Shown here: piece by piece, positions 48,681 to 59,799 of the stretch
Numbering within the stretch: the first letter of the stretch is position 1
Layout of the letters: each line of letters starts with the position of its first letter
Assembly (NCBI GenBank): GCA_963932465.1
Contig: OZ010791.1
Coordinates: forward strand, 152,813,915 to 152,877,914
Reading direction: 5' to 3'
Length of the DNA: 64,000 bases
DNA from: Maratus speciosus
Taxonomy: Eukaryota > Arthropoda > Arachnida > Araneae > Salticidae
Notes under the pieces: model-generated
The model's input: the letters and a program-made list of their open reading frames with translations, nothing else
Told to the model about the DNA's origin: nothing
The model's database searches: none
Made by a program: the position numbers and the translations under genes

Positions 48681-48822
48681 GGCTGTAAACCTTTTAAGCA
48701 ATAAAAATTTGAAATAGTATAGAATGCAAGGCGTGCGAAATTTTCTACAGAAAAATTTCCAAGACTTATATAGATTTATTTTTGTTAGTTCTTAGAATCT
48801 TGATATAACTTTACTAAAAATT

Positions 48823-48886
48823 CTCTCGGCACACCTGTGGTTCTCTCACGGAGAACCAATATGTCGTGACGTGCTGTTGAGAACCA
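48823..48886. mobile_element. Solo hAT-like right terminus
   Basis: The text ends GTGCTGTTGAGAACCACTAC, the common hAT ending TTGAGAACCACT(G), preceded by CGGCACACCTGTGGTTC. No left partner or octamer duplication was found. Confidence 0.4.
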
Positions 48887-51042
48887 CTACTTTATAATTT
48901 ACATGCATGTCGCAGGGGCCACTTTTATAGCCTTGTTGACCGCAGACCTTTTGATTTAGGGAGCATTTTTTAAAAAAACAAGTTTTATTCTAATTGTTTG
49001 ATCATTCCATTTTACTAAAACACGCCTTGTACCTAATTAGTTACTTTTTTCTCTCAGTGAACAATACAATCAAAGTCTTGCTCCACGTGCTAGCTCTCTG
49101 AAAGAGGAGGATCTGTTGTACCAATTTTAGCTTCAGTGAAGCATATCGGGTCTTCCAGAAATTCTTCGTGTTTTTTTTTTATTTCTGACTGCTATTCCAG
49201 CAAATTCCGCTGGGAGGCGTGTGTGTATGTGTGTGTGTGTAATGCTGCAATGATACTGACGTCAACTGAACGTCATTGAAGTAAAACATGAGTATGAGCA
49301 TATTCTCCCTATTATGCCATTCAAAATAAAAACCAAGATTTATGTATTACCAGGGGAAAAAAAGGCGAGATACAAATAAAACTGTCTGGCTGAAGGGATA
49401 ACGAGGATGAATGAACATCTGGGATCTAAGAAAAACCCTCCTATTGCGGTGGTGAGATTTTCCTTCAACGTTTCTCTAGTTTGAAAGATAAAACACATTT
49501 ACTACTTCAGTAATTTCGCCATAAAAGTCATTTATTGAAAATAATATTTTAGTTTCTTCAATAAAAGAGTTTTGTTATGAAATTATAAAAATCGAACATA
49601 TTTTCATTAATAAATGTGATGATACTCAAGAACAACTAAAAATGCTCCTTCGATTTTTTTTTTTTCATGCGAAAGGTTAAATAGGATCGAAATATTTCAT
49701 AAAAATAACAACAAAAACAAAAAAGTTAAATTTTAAATTGTTTAAAATTAAGTGTACATAATTTATACAATAATAGTTTCAGCTTCCTGTCAAAGTTACA
49801 ATTATCACTTTTTAAATAACTTTTTAAAAAACTTCTATTTTTTTTTATCATATACGAAATTTTTAGAAAATTGTGTTAAAAAAAACGATGTAAGAAGAAA
49901 AATTAAGTAAACAGGCCAATATACATTGAAGAAAAACCTCGCAATATTTCTAGATAAAAAAAAAAATTAAAATAGATGAAGAACTTAGTGGAAAAATATG
50001 TTATGTAACAAAAACAAAATTTCGAGAATATTGAAGTGAAGGCTTTTTTTTTTTTTGGGGGGGGGGGGGGGGTAATTATGACCGATTTATTTTCCTCAAT
50101 CTGCCCACTTTTTCTTGGGAAGGTTGTATACGTTTGAAAAAGTTAGCAGGTGGTACTAAAGTCTCTCAGAGAAACTTAATAATATATAATTTTTAAATAT
50201 TGAAAATTGTTGATATAAAATGTATTTAAAATATTAAATATTAAAAATAATGTTTCATATTTTCGAGAAGAATTACAATCCTAATATTTTAACTTTACCT
50301 TGTGATAGAATACGTCGTATCAAATTCATCGATACAACTAAAACTGTTTTTGACAGTATGTAACATAACATTTTGATCTTCTAAACTCATCAATTAAGAA
50401 AAAAATATATTTTATTTCAGTAGATGGGAAATTATTAGGCACACATAAAATAGATGCAATTTTGTGTGATAATAGTCAAATTTAATAAGGAATGAATAAA
50501 CGATAAAAATAAAGTTGAATTATTTAAAAAAACTTAATTTAATTTTATGGGATTTTTCTTAGAAAAAGAAAACCTATTTTTAATTAAATTTTCATTTTTT
50601 AAAACTTAATTTTTTGTTAATATTTTATCAAGCATTAGAGTTTCGTTAAATTATTTTTTTTCCTTAAAAAAATCTCTTTAATATTTACTGTTCAGTTTTA
50701 CTGACTCATTTTACTGAATCAATTTTAGCAACCAAACTGCAGCAAAATCCAGGGATGTTCGCATGAAAATGTGGACAGATAGTTACCCAAATTATTCACG
50801 GGAAGTTTCTTGAAATATCAGAACTTTTTAGAAAGTTCATTCACATCTGTTGTTGTCAACTTTCATAGTGTTTCAGAATAGAAAGGCGAAATTTTCCGAA
50901 AAATTGCTTTGAGGCAACAAGCTGCCATTATTTACCAGAAACGTTCTTGAATTATTATTTTATATAGTATATCTGTGCAGTTCCTGTATAGTTAACGTAT
51001 TGAAACAAAAAAATCAGGTTTTCTTGTGTTAATGAAGAATTT
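48887..51042. other. No gene recognised; TG and T/G tracts
   Basis: A short (TG)n at 49219-49240 and T13G16 at 50044-50072. Otherwise AT-rich DNA with no supported feature. Confidence 0.5.
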
Positions 51043-51803
51043 TTAGCCCCCGGGACGGTATGCTATTTCTTTCTCCCAGCTTATTTTGTCTCCAAAAAAT
51101 AATGTTACCTTACAGACGCTAGCAATAAACAAAGCAGATGTATTATTGTGCGATTAAATGCTCTACAGCATTTTTAAAAACTTCTAAGCATCGTACATTT
51201 TCAATGTTTATATCGTCGTATTGGAAAAAATGTACTTTTTAATGATATTTGTTTGAAAACTGGATCTCCATTTGTTTTTGAAATATTAATTTTTTGGTAG
51301 TTTTTAGCGACATTTGTTTCATTTTGGCAACTCAAGTACGCCATTTCTGTAGAAAGTAAAGAAAAAATTGTTGAAAAATAGCAATTATATCTTCTTGTTG
51401 CCATTTTCTCATAAAAATTGAAAAAAAAAATTAATTAAAATACGTGCTATTTTGAGAAAAATATAAATGAATGATTTATGATAAAACAGGGAGCTATTAT
51501 AAACTATATTTAATTTTAAGAATTTATATTAATGCAAATGACGTCATTTTACATAAAATAAAAGCGTGTGCTTTAAGTCATAAAATTGAAATATGTTTTG
51601 CAGTAGAGTCCCAATTATCCGCGTCCCGCTTAACCGAGTTATTTCCTTCTGATGGACTGGTGGTTTCTATTATTATGAAACAGCCATTATAAATGAAGCG
51701 TTAGGTGAAGATGAAAGAGCAGCCGTAAAAAGTTAGAACTCTGATTTTCTGGTCAGAATAGAAAAAGAAAATGGCCATAATTTAAAAAAAAAAAAAAAAA
51801 AAA
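51043..51803. repeat. Dispersed 0.8-kb repeat, copy 2
   Basis: Close copy of 33988-34760, including the internal CAGTAGAGTCCCAATTATCC at 51601. The downstream hairpin is different: 20 A (51784-51803) separate short arms AAATGGCCATAATTT and AAATTATGGCCATTT. Both copies share the Tigger-type terminus at the same internal position, so that terminus was present before the repeat was duplicated. Confidence 0.8.
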
Positions 51804-51839
51804 TTATGGCCATTTCTTTTTCCATACTCGCTGTCATAT

Positions 51840-52455
51840 ACTCGCTGTTTGTGCTTCGCTCTCTAATTCCACTGTGAACAAGATTTCTGGAACATTTCCG
51901 ATTAGGACGGGTAGCAGTAAATTTAAACGTTAAAGTTTTCCACCGAATTCGACATCGGAAGCATGAAACCTGTCAAACAACTGTATAGCAAAATAGTGCG
52001 CATGCGGGAAAGCAATTTTTCTGGAGGGAAATGGCTTAATAATAGTATATCTACAATATATCCGTTGCATGTTACATCTAATTTATTCTATTGACATCTT
52101 CACGTATTTTATAAATGTGATAAATATATTATTCATTCAATAATGTACTCTTCTCTTTCTCAACATTCCTTTATATGTAAACAAAATTTTATCATGAATT
52201 TTTTTTCTTCAAAAATTATGCTTGAGATACCGATACAAGTTTGTCTTCTATTCTCCGTTATAACATTACAAGTCTCTCTTGTTTTCTCCGTTAAAATAAC
52301 ATTCTGTACAATTTTCAAAATATAGTAGCATTTGTCACCTAATAAAAATATTCAGAGGTAGAATGAATGTAATTTTTTTTTCAGTTATTAGCCGTGAAAG
52401 TGTATATTGTCGTTTGTCGTTAATTTTGAAGTATTCTCATTTGTCTGGAAAGGGT
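51840..52455. other. No gene recognised
   Basis: AT-rich. The plus frame 52143-52325 is hydrophobic and low-complexity without recognisable motifs. Confidence 0.45.
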
Positions 52456-52720
52456 CATGAACTTTATGGCCCCACCAGTAGCCGAGAGGTTCTGCTCTCG
52501 AAGCTGGTAGACGGGAGGTGCTAGGTTCGATCCCAATCGCGCCCGTCGGCCTAATCGTTTGGAGTTTTCGTGGTTTTCTTCGAACCATGGATTTCCATGC
52601 GTTAATACGGGTTAGGTTCCCTTAGAAAGACCCCCACGAAGGGCACTTCCCCCAGGGCCTATATCCCTAATGTAGATAATCGGCCGTCACAAAATCAACC
52701 AACCAACCATGAACTTTATG
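52456..52720 (+). mobile_element. Full-length tRNA-derived SINE with 13-bp TSD
   Basis: The duplication CATGAACTTTATG lies at 52456-52468 and 52708-52720, with a body 52469-52707 of 239 bp. The A box TAGCCGAGAGG is at 52479-52489 and the B box GGTTCGATCCC at 52524-52534. The 3' tail is CAACCAACCAACC. It is about as intact as the copy at 40901-41139 and differs from it by scattered substitutions. Tail repeats of this kind, rather than poly(A), suggest a LINE partner that primes on short repeats. Confidence 0.93.
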
Positions 52721-53025
52721 TATCCCCACGTTCTTGATTTAAAACGTAAGCGTCATTTATTTAATAGAAAGAAGTTTTTAATTCTTACATATAAAGCTGT
52801 TTTTGAGATATTTACTTAAAGTTTTATATCCTACCCCAAATAAGTATGGTATTATAAAATAAAATTAAGTTATATGTATCTTCCATACATGTATCCTCTG
52901 TTGCATAATTATTAAAGAAGTTATCCCCTAAATCTTTAAAAAACAAATTAAACGCCAAATAATGAGAAGACTATATGACCATATATATAAATCATAAAAG
53001 AGGTAAAAATTGAACGACGAATATT

Positions 53026-53204
53026 CACCCTTAAACCGATGGTTGGTTGGTTGTACGAGGTTTTATGGCGCAAAATCCCTTGAGGGACATGTTGCGTCAA
53101 AAAAAAAAAGACCAAAAAACATCAAAAAGTGAGACAGAAACAAAGCAAATAAAATTAAAAAGAACAATTAGAAAAACAATCTGAATGGCACCCTTAAACC
53201 GATG
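53026..53204 (-). mobile_element. AACC-tailed retroposon with 16-bp TSD
   Basis: The duplication CACCCTTAAACCGATG lies at 53026-53041 and 53189-53204. The 147-bp body, read on the minus strand, ends CCTCGTACAACCAACCAACC. It shares the AACC tail with the SINE family but not its tRNA head: the 5' part is T-rich and carries no clear A or B box. It may be a short 3' fragment of the LINE that mobilises the SINEs, or a second SINE family. Confidence 0.85.
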
Positions 53205-53400
53205 TTTATTTTATTTTATTTATTTATTTTTCAATTTTTGCAGTTTAACTTATAATTTTCAGTTTAACTACAGATTCTAGGGCAATTGTATTCCGATTGA
53301 AGCCTAAGTATTATCGCTGGAGACTTTTGAATAGATGAATTCTAATTATAACAATTCTGTGTTTAGCACAGAAACAGTATCCTGTAAGTTAATCGAGCAT

Positions 53401-53406
53401 TTTATT
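53401..53406 (-). promoter_or_regulatory. Possible poly(A) signal AATAAA
   Basis: The hexamer is on the minus strand about 290 nt downstream of the stop codon of the candidate terminal exon. In AT-rich DNA this hexamer is common by chance. Confidence 0.25.
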
Positions 53407-53429
53407 CACCTTTCTATCGACCACTTACA

Positions 53430-53470
53430 GTATCTATGCGACAATTTTTGTCACAGCAGTTAAGGGTTAA
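53430..53470 (-). mobile_element. Solo piggyBac-like terminus
   Basis: Read on the minus strand: TTAA, then CCCTTAACTGCTGTGACAAA, then a small palindrome (TGTCAC..GTCGCA type). Form and TTAA fit piggyBac-like ends; no partner found. If the gene model at 53697-54104 is right, this lies in its 3' untranslated region. Confidence 0.35.
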
Positions 53471-53696
53471 AATAAAATATTTTCGTTTAATTTTTTTTTA
53501 CTGAAATTCCTGCGTTCAGAAAGTATACATTTTCGGTAGAATGATCCATTTTAAAGAGTCTTAACTCTAGTTTCTTTTCAGCTTGTAAATCTATATTTTG
53601 CAGACTATTTCTTAAAAAAAAAGGCCTTATTTTTCGTAGGCATGATGTCCTAAAAGGGAGGGGGGTGGGGTGTTAAACCATACGCTGAAACAAATT

Positions 53697-54104
53697 TTAA
53701 ATTCTACTGGGAAAACGATTAGAGGACTGTAAAAAAGAATCTGTGACATTTGTCTCCCATCTCGCATTTTCAGCTATCGGATCTTCAAGAAAATCTATTG
53801 TAACCAAATTAGTCGACTTGCGAGAATTCGAACACACAAATGTTGCTAGTGCTGCTTTATGTTTTCCTTTTTTCCTCACTCCCACTAAAGAAGGGGATTC
53901 AGATTCCTGGAAAGCACTGCTAGCTGGTTTTTTAAATTTGTTTTTTGTTTAAAAAAATCCATTTTATTGTTTCTCTCATTTTCTTAAATTAAAATGTAAG
54001 AGATAAATATAGTTTTTGAAATTCCGGAATGCTACTTACTGCTCCTCTCTTGCTGCAAGCAGTGATTTGAATCCTTCTGAAATACGTGCAGCTGTTGCAG
54101 CAAG
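53697..54104 (-). CDS. Candidate last two exons of an unidentified gene
   Basis: On the minus strand, a 65-nt exon (54104-54040) follows a strong acceptor (pyrimidine tract ending TTTCTTTTCTCTGCAG) and ends at a donor GTAAGTA. After a 123-nt intron with acceptor CTAGCAG, a second exon (53916-53697) runs to TAA. Joined, they stay in frame: LAATAARISEGFKSLLAARE leads into AFQESESPSLVGVRKKGKHK, and the end reads SSNRFPSRI-stop. The codon use and residue mix look more like a real protein than any other frame nearby. I recognise no domain. The plus strand of 53743-53952 is also open, and upstream exons were not found, so this could still be a transposon fragment. Confidence 0.4.
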
Positions 54105-56210
54105 CTGCAGAGAAAAGAAAGGTTTGGAGAGAAGCCGGGGAGAAATTAAATTGTTCAGAAGCGTTAAAAATTTAGCAGTGGAAAGATAAATGATCCGCCA
54201 CTGAATAAAAAAAGCTAAGTAGATAAATGAAGTTATTTTTCCTTCACAAGTTCTTTTTTTTTTTTAATTGTCACTGTCAATTTCGTGTACTAGCTTATTA
54301 AAATACACGATTGACAATATTTCAAAAGCGAAGTTTAGTCATAATATAGCAATTTTACGATAGATTAAAATAATTCATATCAACCAATCTCTTAATTACC
54401 TAACAAGGAAAAATGATGCTTTTTTATTGTACATAATCTTAATACTTAATATAATAAGTATAATACAGGGTGTCCCAATAGAGCCTGATGCATTATAAAA
54501 TCAAGTAATTGTCGTACAGGAGTGCGATTTGGACTAAAATTCATTTCGCAATGAAAAGTGCACGAAGAAAGTTAAAAACAAAGAGTAAAATAAACTAAAA
54601 TAAATAAATGAAAATGAAAATAAAAAGTAAAAAAGAAACCAATTAAGAAAATAAATAAAGGTTAAAAGAAACAGAAAAAAAAATTAAACGAGAAATTAGT
54701 AAACCAGGCGTCAGATAATGAAGGCGTTGAATAAATGTCATTAACGAGATTTTTGGAGTTTTTAAAGATGCAAAAGGCTTCGTGGAAGTCCAAATTAGAG
54801 ATGGGAAAAACAGTTACTTTTTGTTAACAGGTTCCATCATTACACCACTAGCTTGGTAACATGTTACAATAACCTAATAATTTTTTAACACCTTACCAGA
54901 GGCTAAAAATTTGTTGAAATTTGCACTTTTAGGGTCTTTCTTTAAATTTAGGTCATTTTTATAGATTTTGGTATTTGTAGGTAAAGAACCTTTTTTGGAC
55001 TTTTGGGTAATATTTTGTTTCTTTGAAATATTAATGTCTGAAAAATTATCTAAGCTCACATTTAAAACGTAAAGGTAAAATTTACAAAAAGTCAAAACAG
55101 GTTTTCGAACTTCAGCAGTGGATATAAAGACACACTAAACAGAATTATATATTTATTTAAAAAGTTTAACATCAGAGTCTATATCCAACATGATTCTTCT
55201 TTTATAATTACAGCATCCTACTTTCTTAATCCCACCTAACCTAAGTCTGAAGATATCTGTATATAAATGAATAGTACAAAAAAAATTCCGCCTAGGGTTT
55301 AAGATGTCCCTAATTCAAATGTCATTCAATGTCTAGAATAATTCTCCATTTTTTAAGGTGAAAGTTCATATATTTAAGTAAATTTATCCCTTATAAATTC
55401 ATCTGCCTAATAATTAGACTATTCGATAGATATCTCACACTTAATCCTAAAATGCACAACTTCTCCCTCTCTGTAAAAATATTTTGAGCGTTCCTTAATC
55501 CGAGTGGTTACAAAGGGTGTACATCAATTGCGCCTACGGTGGGAGGAGATCATAAATTGCGCTTACAGCTTCGGCCCCTTCTGTATGAACTGCGCTCGAA
55601 GGGGTGAGATAAGCAATCCGTCATTGTATTGAGGGTTGCCTTAAAGAGTTCTTTTTCCCAAAACAGTCTTCTGGTTGCAAATCCGGCCATGATAAATCTT
55701 GGCGACAATAATCACAATACTTAAGGTCTGTATTCATCTAGCATTGCATTATATCTTATGAGATATTCAACGTAATGAATACAAATAAAATATTACTAGA
55801 GGATACTTACTAATATTTACTACGAAAGAAGGGGACTTCTCATTTAAATGGCGAGATGCAAACTGCCGCCCCAAATTTTGTTAGCTCTTTCATGGTATTT
55901 CAAGAAATATATAATGTTAATTAAAAAAAAAAAAAAAAAAAAAAAAACCACACCATTGTTAAGAAAATTTTTATTTTGACTTGTAACATTTGGATAAAAA
56001 GTGTTTTTCCTTTCTCAATGACAAAAAATGCTGAAAATACATAAAATTCAAGTTATCGTAACTCGGTAAGTTTTATTTGTACAAAAATGAAACTTTTATT
56101 GTTTAATTATTAGTACACGAAGAAAGTTTTACTAAATATATAGTATTTAAATCCCGTAAAAAAATTAAATTTCTGTAACTTTTAAAAATAACATTATATA
56201 TATACAGTAG
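54105..56210. other. No exon recognised; possible intron of the gene above
   Basis: AT-rich DNA. A solitary TACAGGGTGTCCCA at 54472 resembles a DNA-transposon end. A short minus frame from ATG at 55690 (MAGFATRRLFWEKELFK...) lies in GC-richer text but has no support. A 25-A tract is at 55923-55947. Confidence 0.45.
55500..55625 (+). repeat. GC-rich patch, inverted relative at 60955-61085
   Basis: Shares an exact 18-nt word CTGTATGAACTGCGCTCG (55581-55598) with the reverse complement of 61001-61018, and flanking words (AA.TGCGCC, CAATCCGTCATTGT/GGGATATCATTGT) in the same order. The 5' part AATCCGAGTGGTTAC resembles a tRNA A box. It may be an old SINE or RNA-gene-derived repeat. Confidence 0.45.
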
Positions 56211-56212
56211 AA

Positions 56213-56260
56213 ACCCGGTTATCCGAAAATCGGCTTAACCGAAAGCCCTTAAAATTCCTC
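56213..56260 (+). mobile_element. Solo Tigger-type terminus
   Basis: TA followed by CAGTAGAAACCCGGTTATCC and GGCTTAACCGAAAG, closely matching the ends at 5114, 34573 and 56964. No inverted partner was found within several kilobases. Confidence 0.55.
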
Positions 56261-56669
56261 AAGTCCTTTTCAAATGTGAAAAATTTTATTGCCAACACTA
56301 TTTTGACCGATGTCAAATGGCAACTTTTAACATATTTTGATTTATGATTAATATCTTATTTGTAAGTTTTAGATCAAACAATTCCGAAACATTTTTAGTA
56401 CACTGAAGAGTTGTTTTGATGCTTATTATCTTTAAAAATTAAAAGGAAAATAAATAAAAATCAAAACTTTGAAAGGTGTTATTGGATGTGGCTGGAAATA
56501 GTGTTAAAAAAGCATGTTCTTTATGAAAATAATAAACAGAGTCAACTTTCTTATTTTGTCAATTGCGTAATTTCGAGCACTTTATTAGATAGACACGTAC
56601 GACACTTCATCTTTTTTACAAAATATATTGTGATTTTCTTTTGTTTTTTAACTTTGCATCGTTTCCATG

Positions 56670-56963
56670 CTACTTTACCAAGCCACCTTTTAAACAGGAC
56701 CGAAACTAGCCTTTTTTGCACCCAGGGCAAACATGGATTTTGCCGCCTCCCCCCCTCTCTTCCGGAAAGTATATTTACAAAGAGAATTTTACTAATTTTC
56801 TAATAGCCGACTTATTTTAAAATTTAAAATATGTAATCATAATATATGTAATACTGAACTATGCAATCTACAATGACACGTCCAAGGGGAGGTCACGGGG
56901 GTCATGACCCCCCTCTGAACACCAACAAAAATATTCTAAAGACCATTTTTTAAATGAAATATA
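56670..56963. other. Two hAT-like terminal fragments
   Basis: CAGGACCGAAACTAGCC with GGGCAAACATGGATTTTGCC near 56696-56745, and ACGTCCAAGGGGAGGTCACG with GGTCATGACCCCCCTC near 56875-56917, resemble hAT termini and subterminal repeats. Neither has a partner end or octamer duplication that I could find. Confidence 0.3.
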
Positions 56964-57320
56964 CAGTAGAGTCCCGATTATCCGAGTCCCGCTTAACAAA
57001 GTTTCCACCTTAACCGAGTTATTTTCTTCTGATGGGCTGATGGCTTCCATTATTATGAAACAGCCATTATAAAGGAAGTGTTAGGTGAAGATGAAAGAGC
57101 AGCCGTAAAAAGTTAGAACTCTGATTTTCTGGTCAGAATGGGGGGGGGGGGGAATACCCATATACATTTTTTTTTTTAAATTATGGCCATTTTTCTTTCC
57201 CATTCTGACCAGAAAATCGGATTTCTAACTTTTTACGACTGCTCTTTCATCTTCACCTAACACTTCATTTATAATGGCTGTTTCATAATAATGGAAGCCA
57301 CCAGTCCATCAGAAGAAAAT
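56964..57320 (+). mobile_element. Tigger-type terminus plus 120-bp-arm hairpin
   Basis: CAGTAGAGTCCCGATTATCC at 56964 (after TA) leads into an inverted repeat with arms of exactly 120 bp (57021-57140 and 57201-57320) and a 60-nt loop of G12 and T-rich sequence. Arm landmarks are TTCTTCTGATGG, ATTATTATGAAACAGCCATT, GGTGAAGATGAAAGAGCAG and TTTTCTGGTCAGAATG. Relatives at 34573 and 51601 have shorter arms. Minus frame 56868-57050 is a shadow of this repeat. Confidence 0.85.
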
Positions 57321-58754
57321 GATCCATTCCAAAGACTAACGAAAAGCACAAACATCCATTACATAAATTGAGCATTTATGTGCTTAAAGGCTTAATCTTC
57401 AGAAAAGACAGACAGAGAAACAGCAGTATAGCAGTAACATTACAACTTTGCTGCTATTGCTGCATTCTTTTTCTTTCTTTAAAAAATTTTTTCTTTTCTA
57501 ATAAAGGCTCTCATTATGGAGCCACGAAACAGTTGTATGCTAAAAATTTTGACTGTTTATACTTTTCTTTACGTTGGTTTTACATATAATGTATTTATTT
57601 AACACAATGAGTTCTATATGCATGTTATTAGTTTATACTTTTGAAGGAATTTGACGTAGAATCCCCTCCTCCCTTACCTTATTTTGCGCTAATGATGTTT
57701 AAAACGGAATATTTTATTTATTTTAATCGAAAATCTATTGAATGGTTAAATAATAATAATAAAAAAGATTAAAAATGTATTCATTTTTGCAAGAACTATA
57801 GGTAGTAATATAAAATAAATGTTTATTCTATGGTGGGAAAATTTTTGGCAAAATATTGGCGTCCGAAATAAATCGCGAGATAATCTGTAACAGATAATCA
57901 TAACCCTCATTTCCAAAGCTATTATGATTTTTAATATACAGTGAAAATTCTGATTTTCGAAAGATAAAAATAATGGACTTGAACTTTTCATAATTATTTT
58001 CCTCAAATAATACCAAATCTGTCAGCAGCATGTTTAAATTAACAAGATTATTACTATATATAAGTTGTAGTATTACTATTATTATTACTAGTATTATTTT
58101 TTAAATGAAGCAGAATGGAGAATGGTCTAATTTAGGATTATTTTAAAAGTCATTAATATGTTAAATTTTTCTATCACAGCATAATTCTCATCCATTCATG
58201 CATTTATATTCTCTTTCAGATACCAAATAACTAATTCATCAGTTCTACTTAAAAATTTGGCTTTAAAAGTCAGCAAAAATTTAATTTAAAAATATTTTGA
58301 GGATCAAAATCATAAAGTCAACTATAATCTATTATTTAAAGTGTATTTTTCTTTTATAGGAAGTCATCTATTATTAAAAAAAGGATATTTTATCTTTATA
58401 GATAAATAAAACCTTGAAATTATATTTTGAGAAGATGCGTTGATTTAATACGAAATTAGGAAATCATAATCTAATATGTGAAATTACTATATTTGGAGAA
58501 GATGTGTTGATTTAAAAAGAAATTAGAAAATCATAATCTTATGTGTATAAAGGTAATTTTTTTTATTTTTAGATTTAAGGGTGTTGCAAAGAGTTTCCTT
58601 CAAAATTTTCTAACTTATAAACTTGCTTTTAAACGTAAAAGCATGTTACTTGCAGACATGACTATTGAATGGATTTAGAATCTATTAATCTTTCATTTTC
58701 AGATAACTGAATTACATATTGAATTATAAGCAATTGTTATTTGATAAAAATTTA
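57321..58754. other. No gene recognised; ~67-bp duplication
   Basis: AT-rich. Two tandem copies of a ~67-bp unit at about 58414-58548 (ATTTTGAGAAGATGCGTTGA and ATTTGGAGAAGATGTGTTGA). Nothing else supported. Confidence 0.5.
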
Positions 58755-58974
58755 TCGTACTGTCACGTCTGGAAATTCAGTTTAGAACGCATTGTGGAAT
58801 ACAGTTCAAATGCTAAATGCTTTTAACAGCATTTTGTAAAAGATTGCCTTTAATGAAAATTGGAAAAACCGTTCGATTTCACAGATTCTAAATAACAGAT
58901 AGGTCACTCTCATGCAAATACAAACAAATATGAATTCTAGAATGTAACCAGTTTGCATTTGAAAACAGTCTTAA
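58755..58974 (+). mobile_element. TTAA MITE family 1, 3' half, diverged
   Basis: GGAAATTCAGTTTAGAACGC at about 58756 matches the family word GGAAATTCGGTTCAAAACGC. The right part ends TTGCATTTGAAAACAGTC followed by TTAA at 58971-58974. The 5' half is missing. It shares its TTAA with the next copy. Confidence 0.55.
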
Positions 58975-59367
58975 AACTGCTCTCAAATTCAAAGAAGCTA
59001 TTTTCTGACACATTTCTGAATGCTTGAAAACACATTAAATTAGAAGATGTTCTTATTAAGAAACTATGTAATCGAATGACTTTTCCATTTTGTGGAAAAA
59101 GCAGATAATTTTACAGAAAATACTGTAAAAGTTGGCGTTTTGAACCAAATTCACGAAGCAGCAGTGCGAGAAAGTATAAAATCTTCTCATCACATAACAA
59201 GAATGGGTTATACCTGTTTAAGTAATTTATTTATCTGGAAATGGAATACGCTATTCAATTAAAAATCGCTTGGGCTTGTTAATTTTATTTCTTTAAGTAT
59301 AAAAATGAATCAGACAATGTGTCACAAAATTTTGTGTTGCGAGCAGGGAATTTGTGAAGCACCTTAA
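58971..59367 (-). mobile_element. TTAA MITE family 1, diverged minus copy
   Basis: Body 58975-59363 (389 bp) between TTAA at 58971-58974 and 59364-59367. The left end is AACTGCTCTCAAATTCAAAG. Inner GAAACTATGTAATCGAATGA, TTGGCGTTTTGAACCAAATT and GTTGCGAGCAGGGAATTTG follow the family order. Well diverged, so older than its right neighbour. Confidence 0.75.
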
Positions 59368-59799
59368 CCTGTTCTTAACTGCTCTGCTCAACAAGCGCAA
59401 AACGTTTTGACACATTTACAAATTCATTTTTAACGGAAAGGTATAAAATGGGACAGCCTGGCCATGGAAGCGATTTGGAATGGAACTGTTTTTGCCCCTT
59501 TTTGATCCATCCATTACTTATTGAGTTAGAAGCGAATTTGATTACGTGACAAACACGTTTTTCGTCCGCTCTTGAGGGCTCTTTCCTCCTTTGCGAGGAT
59601 ATTCGGTTCCAAACGTCCACTTGGACACTCTTTCCTGAAAAATCTATTGCGTTTGCAAAAAAAAAAAAAAAATTGGAAAAAATAGCTCAATGACATAGTT
59701 TCTGAACAACAACACCAGCTATTTTCATGCATTTTCGAACAAAAATTAATTAAAAATTATGTCAGAAAGTTACCCTTTTGGATTTGAGAACACCATTAA
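59364..59799 (+). mobile_element. TTAA MITE family 1, plus copy sharing a TTAA
   Basis: Body 59368-59795 (428 bp). The left TTAA (59364-59367) is the same four bases that bound the minus copy before it; the right TTAA is at 59796-59799. The ends are CCTGTTCTTAACTGC and GGATTTGAGAACACCA. Its A-tract is 16. Closer to the other well-preserved copies than to its left neighbour, so it probably inserted into that neighbour's flanking TTAA. Confidence 0.88.

Noticed and set aside
54472..54490. Terminus of a TACAGGGTGTCCCA-type DNA transposon
   Set aside because: No inverted partner found in the following kilobases; kept only as a note in the region entry.
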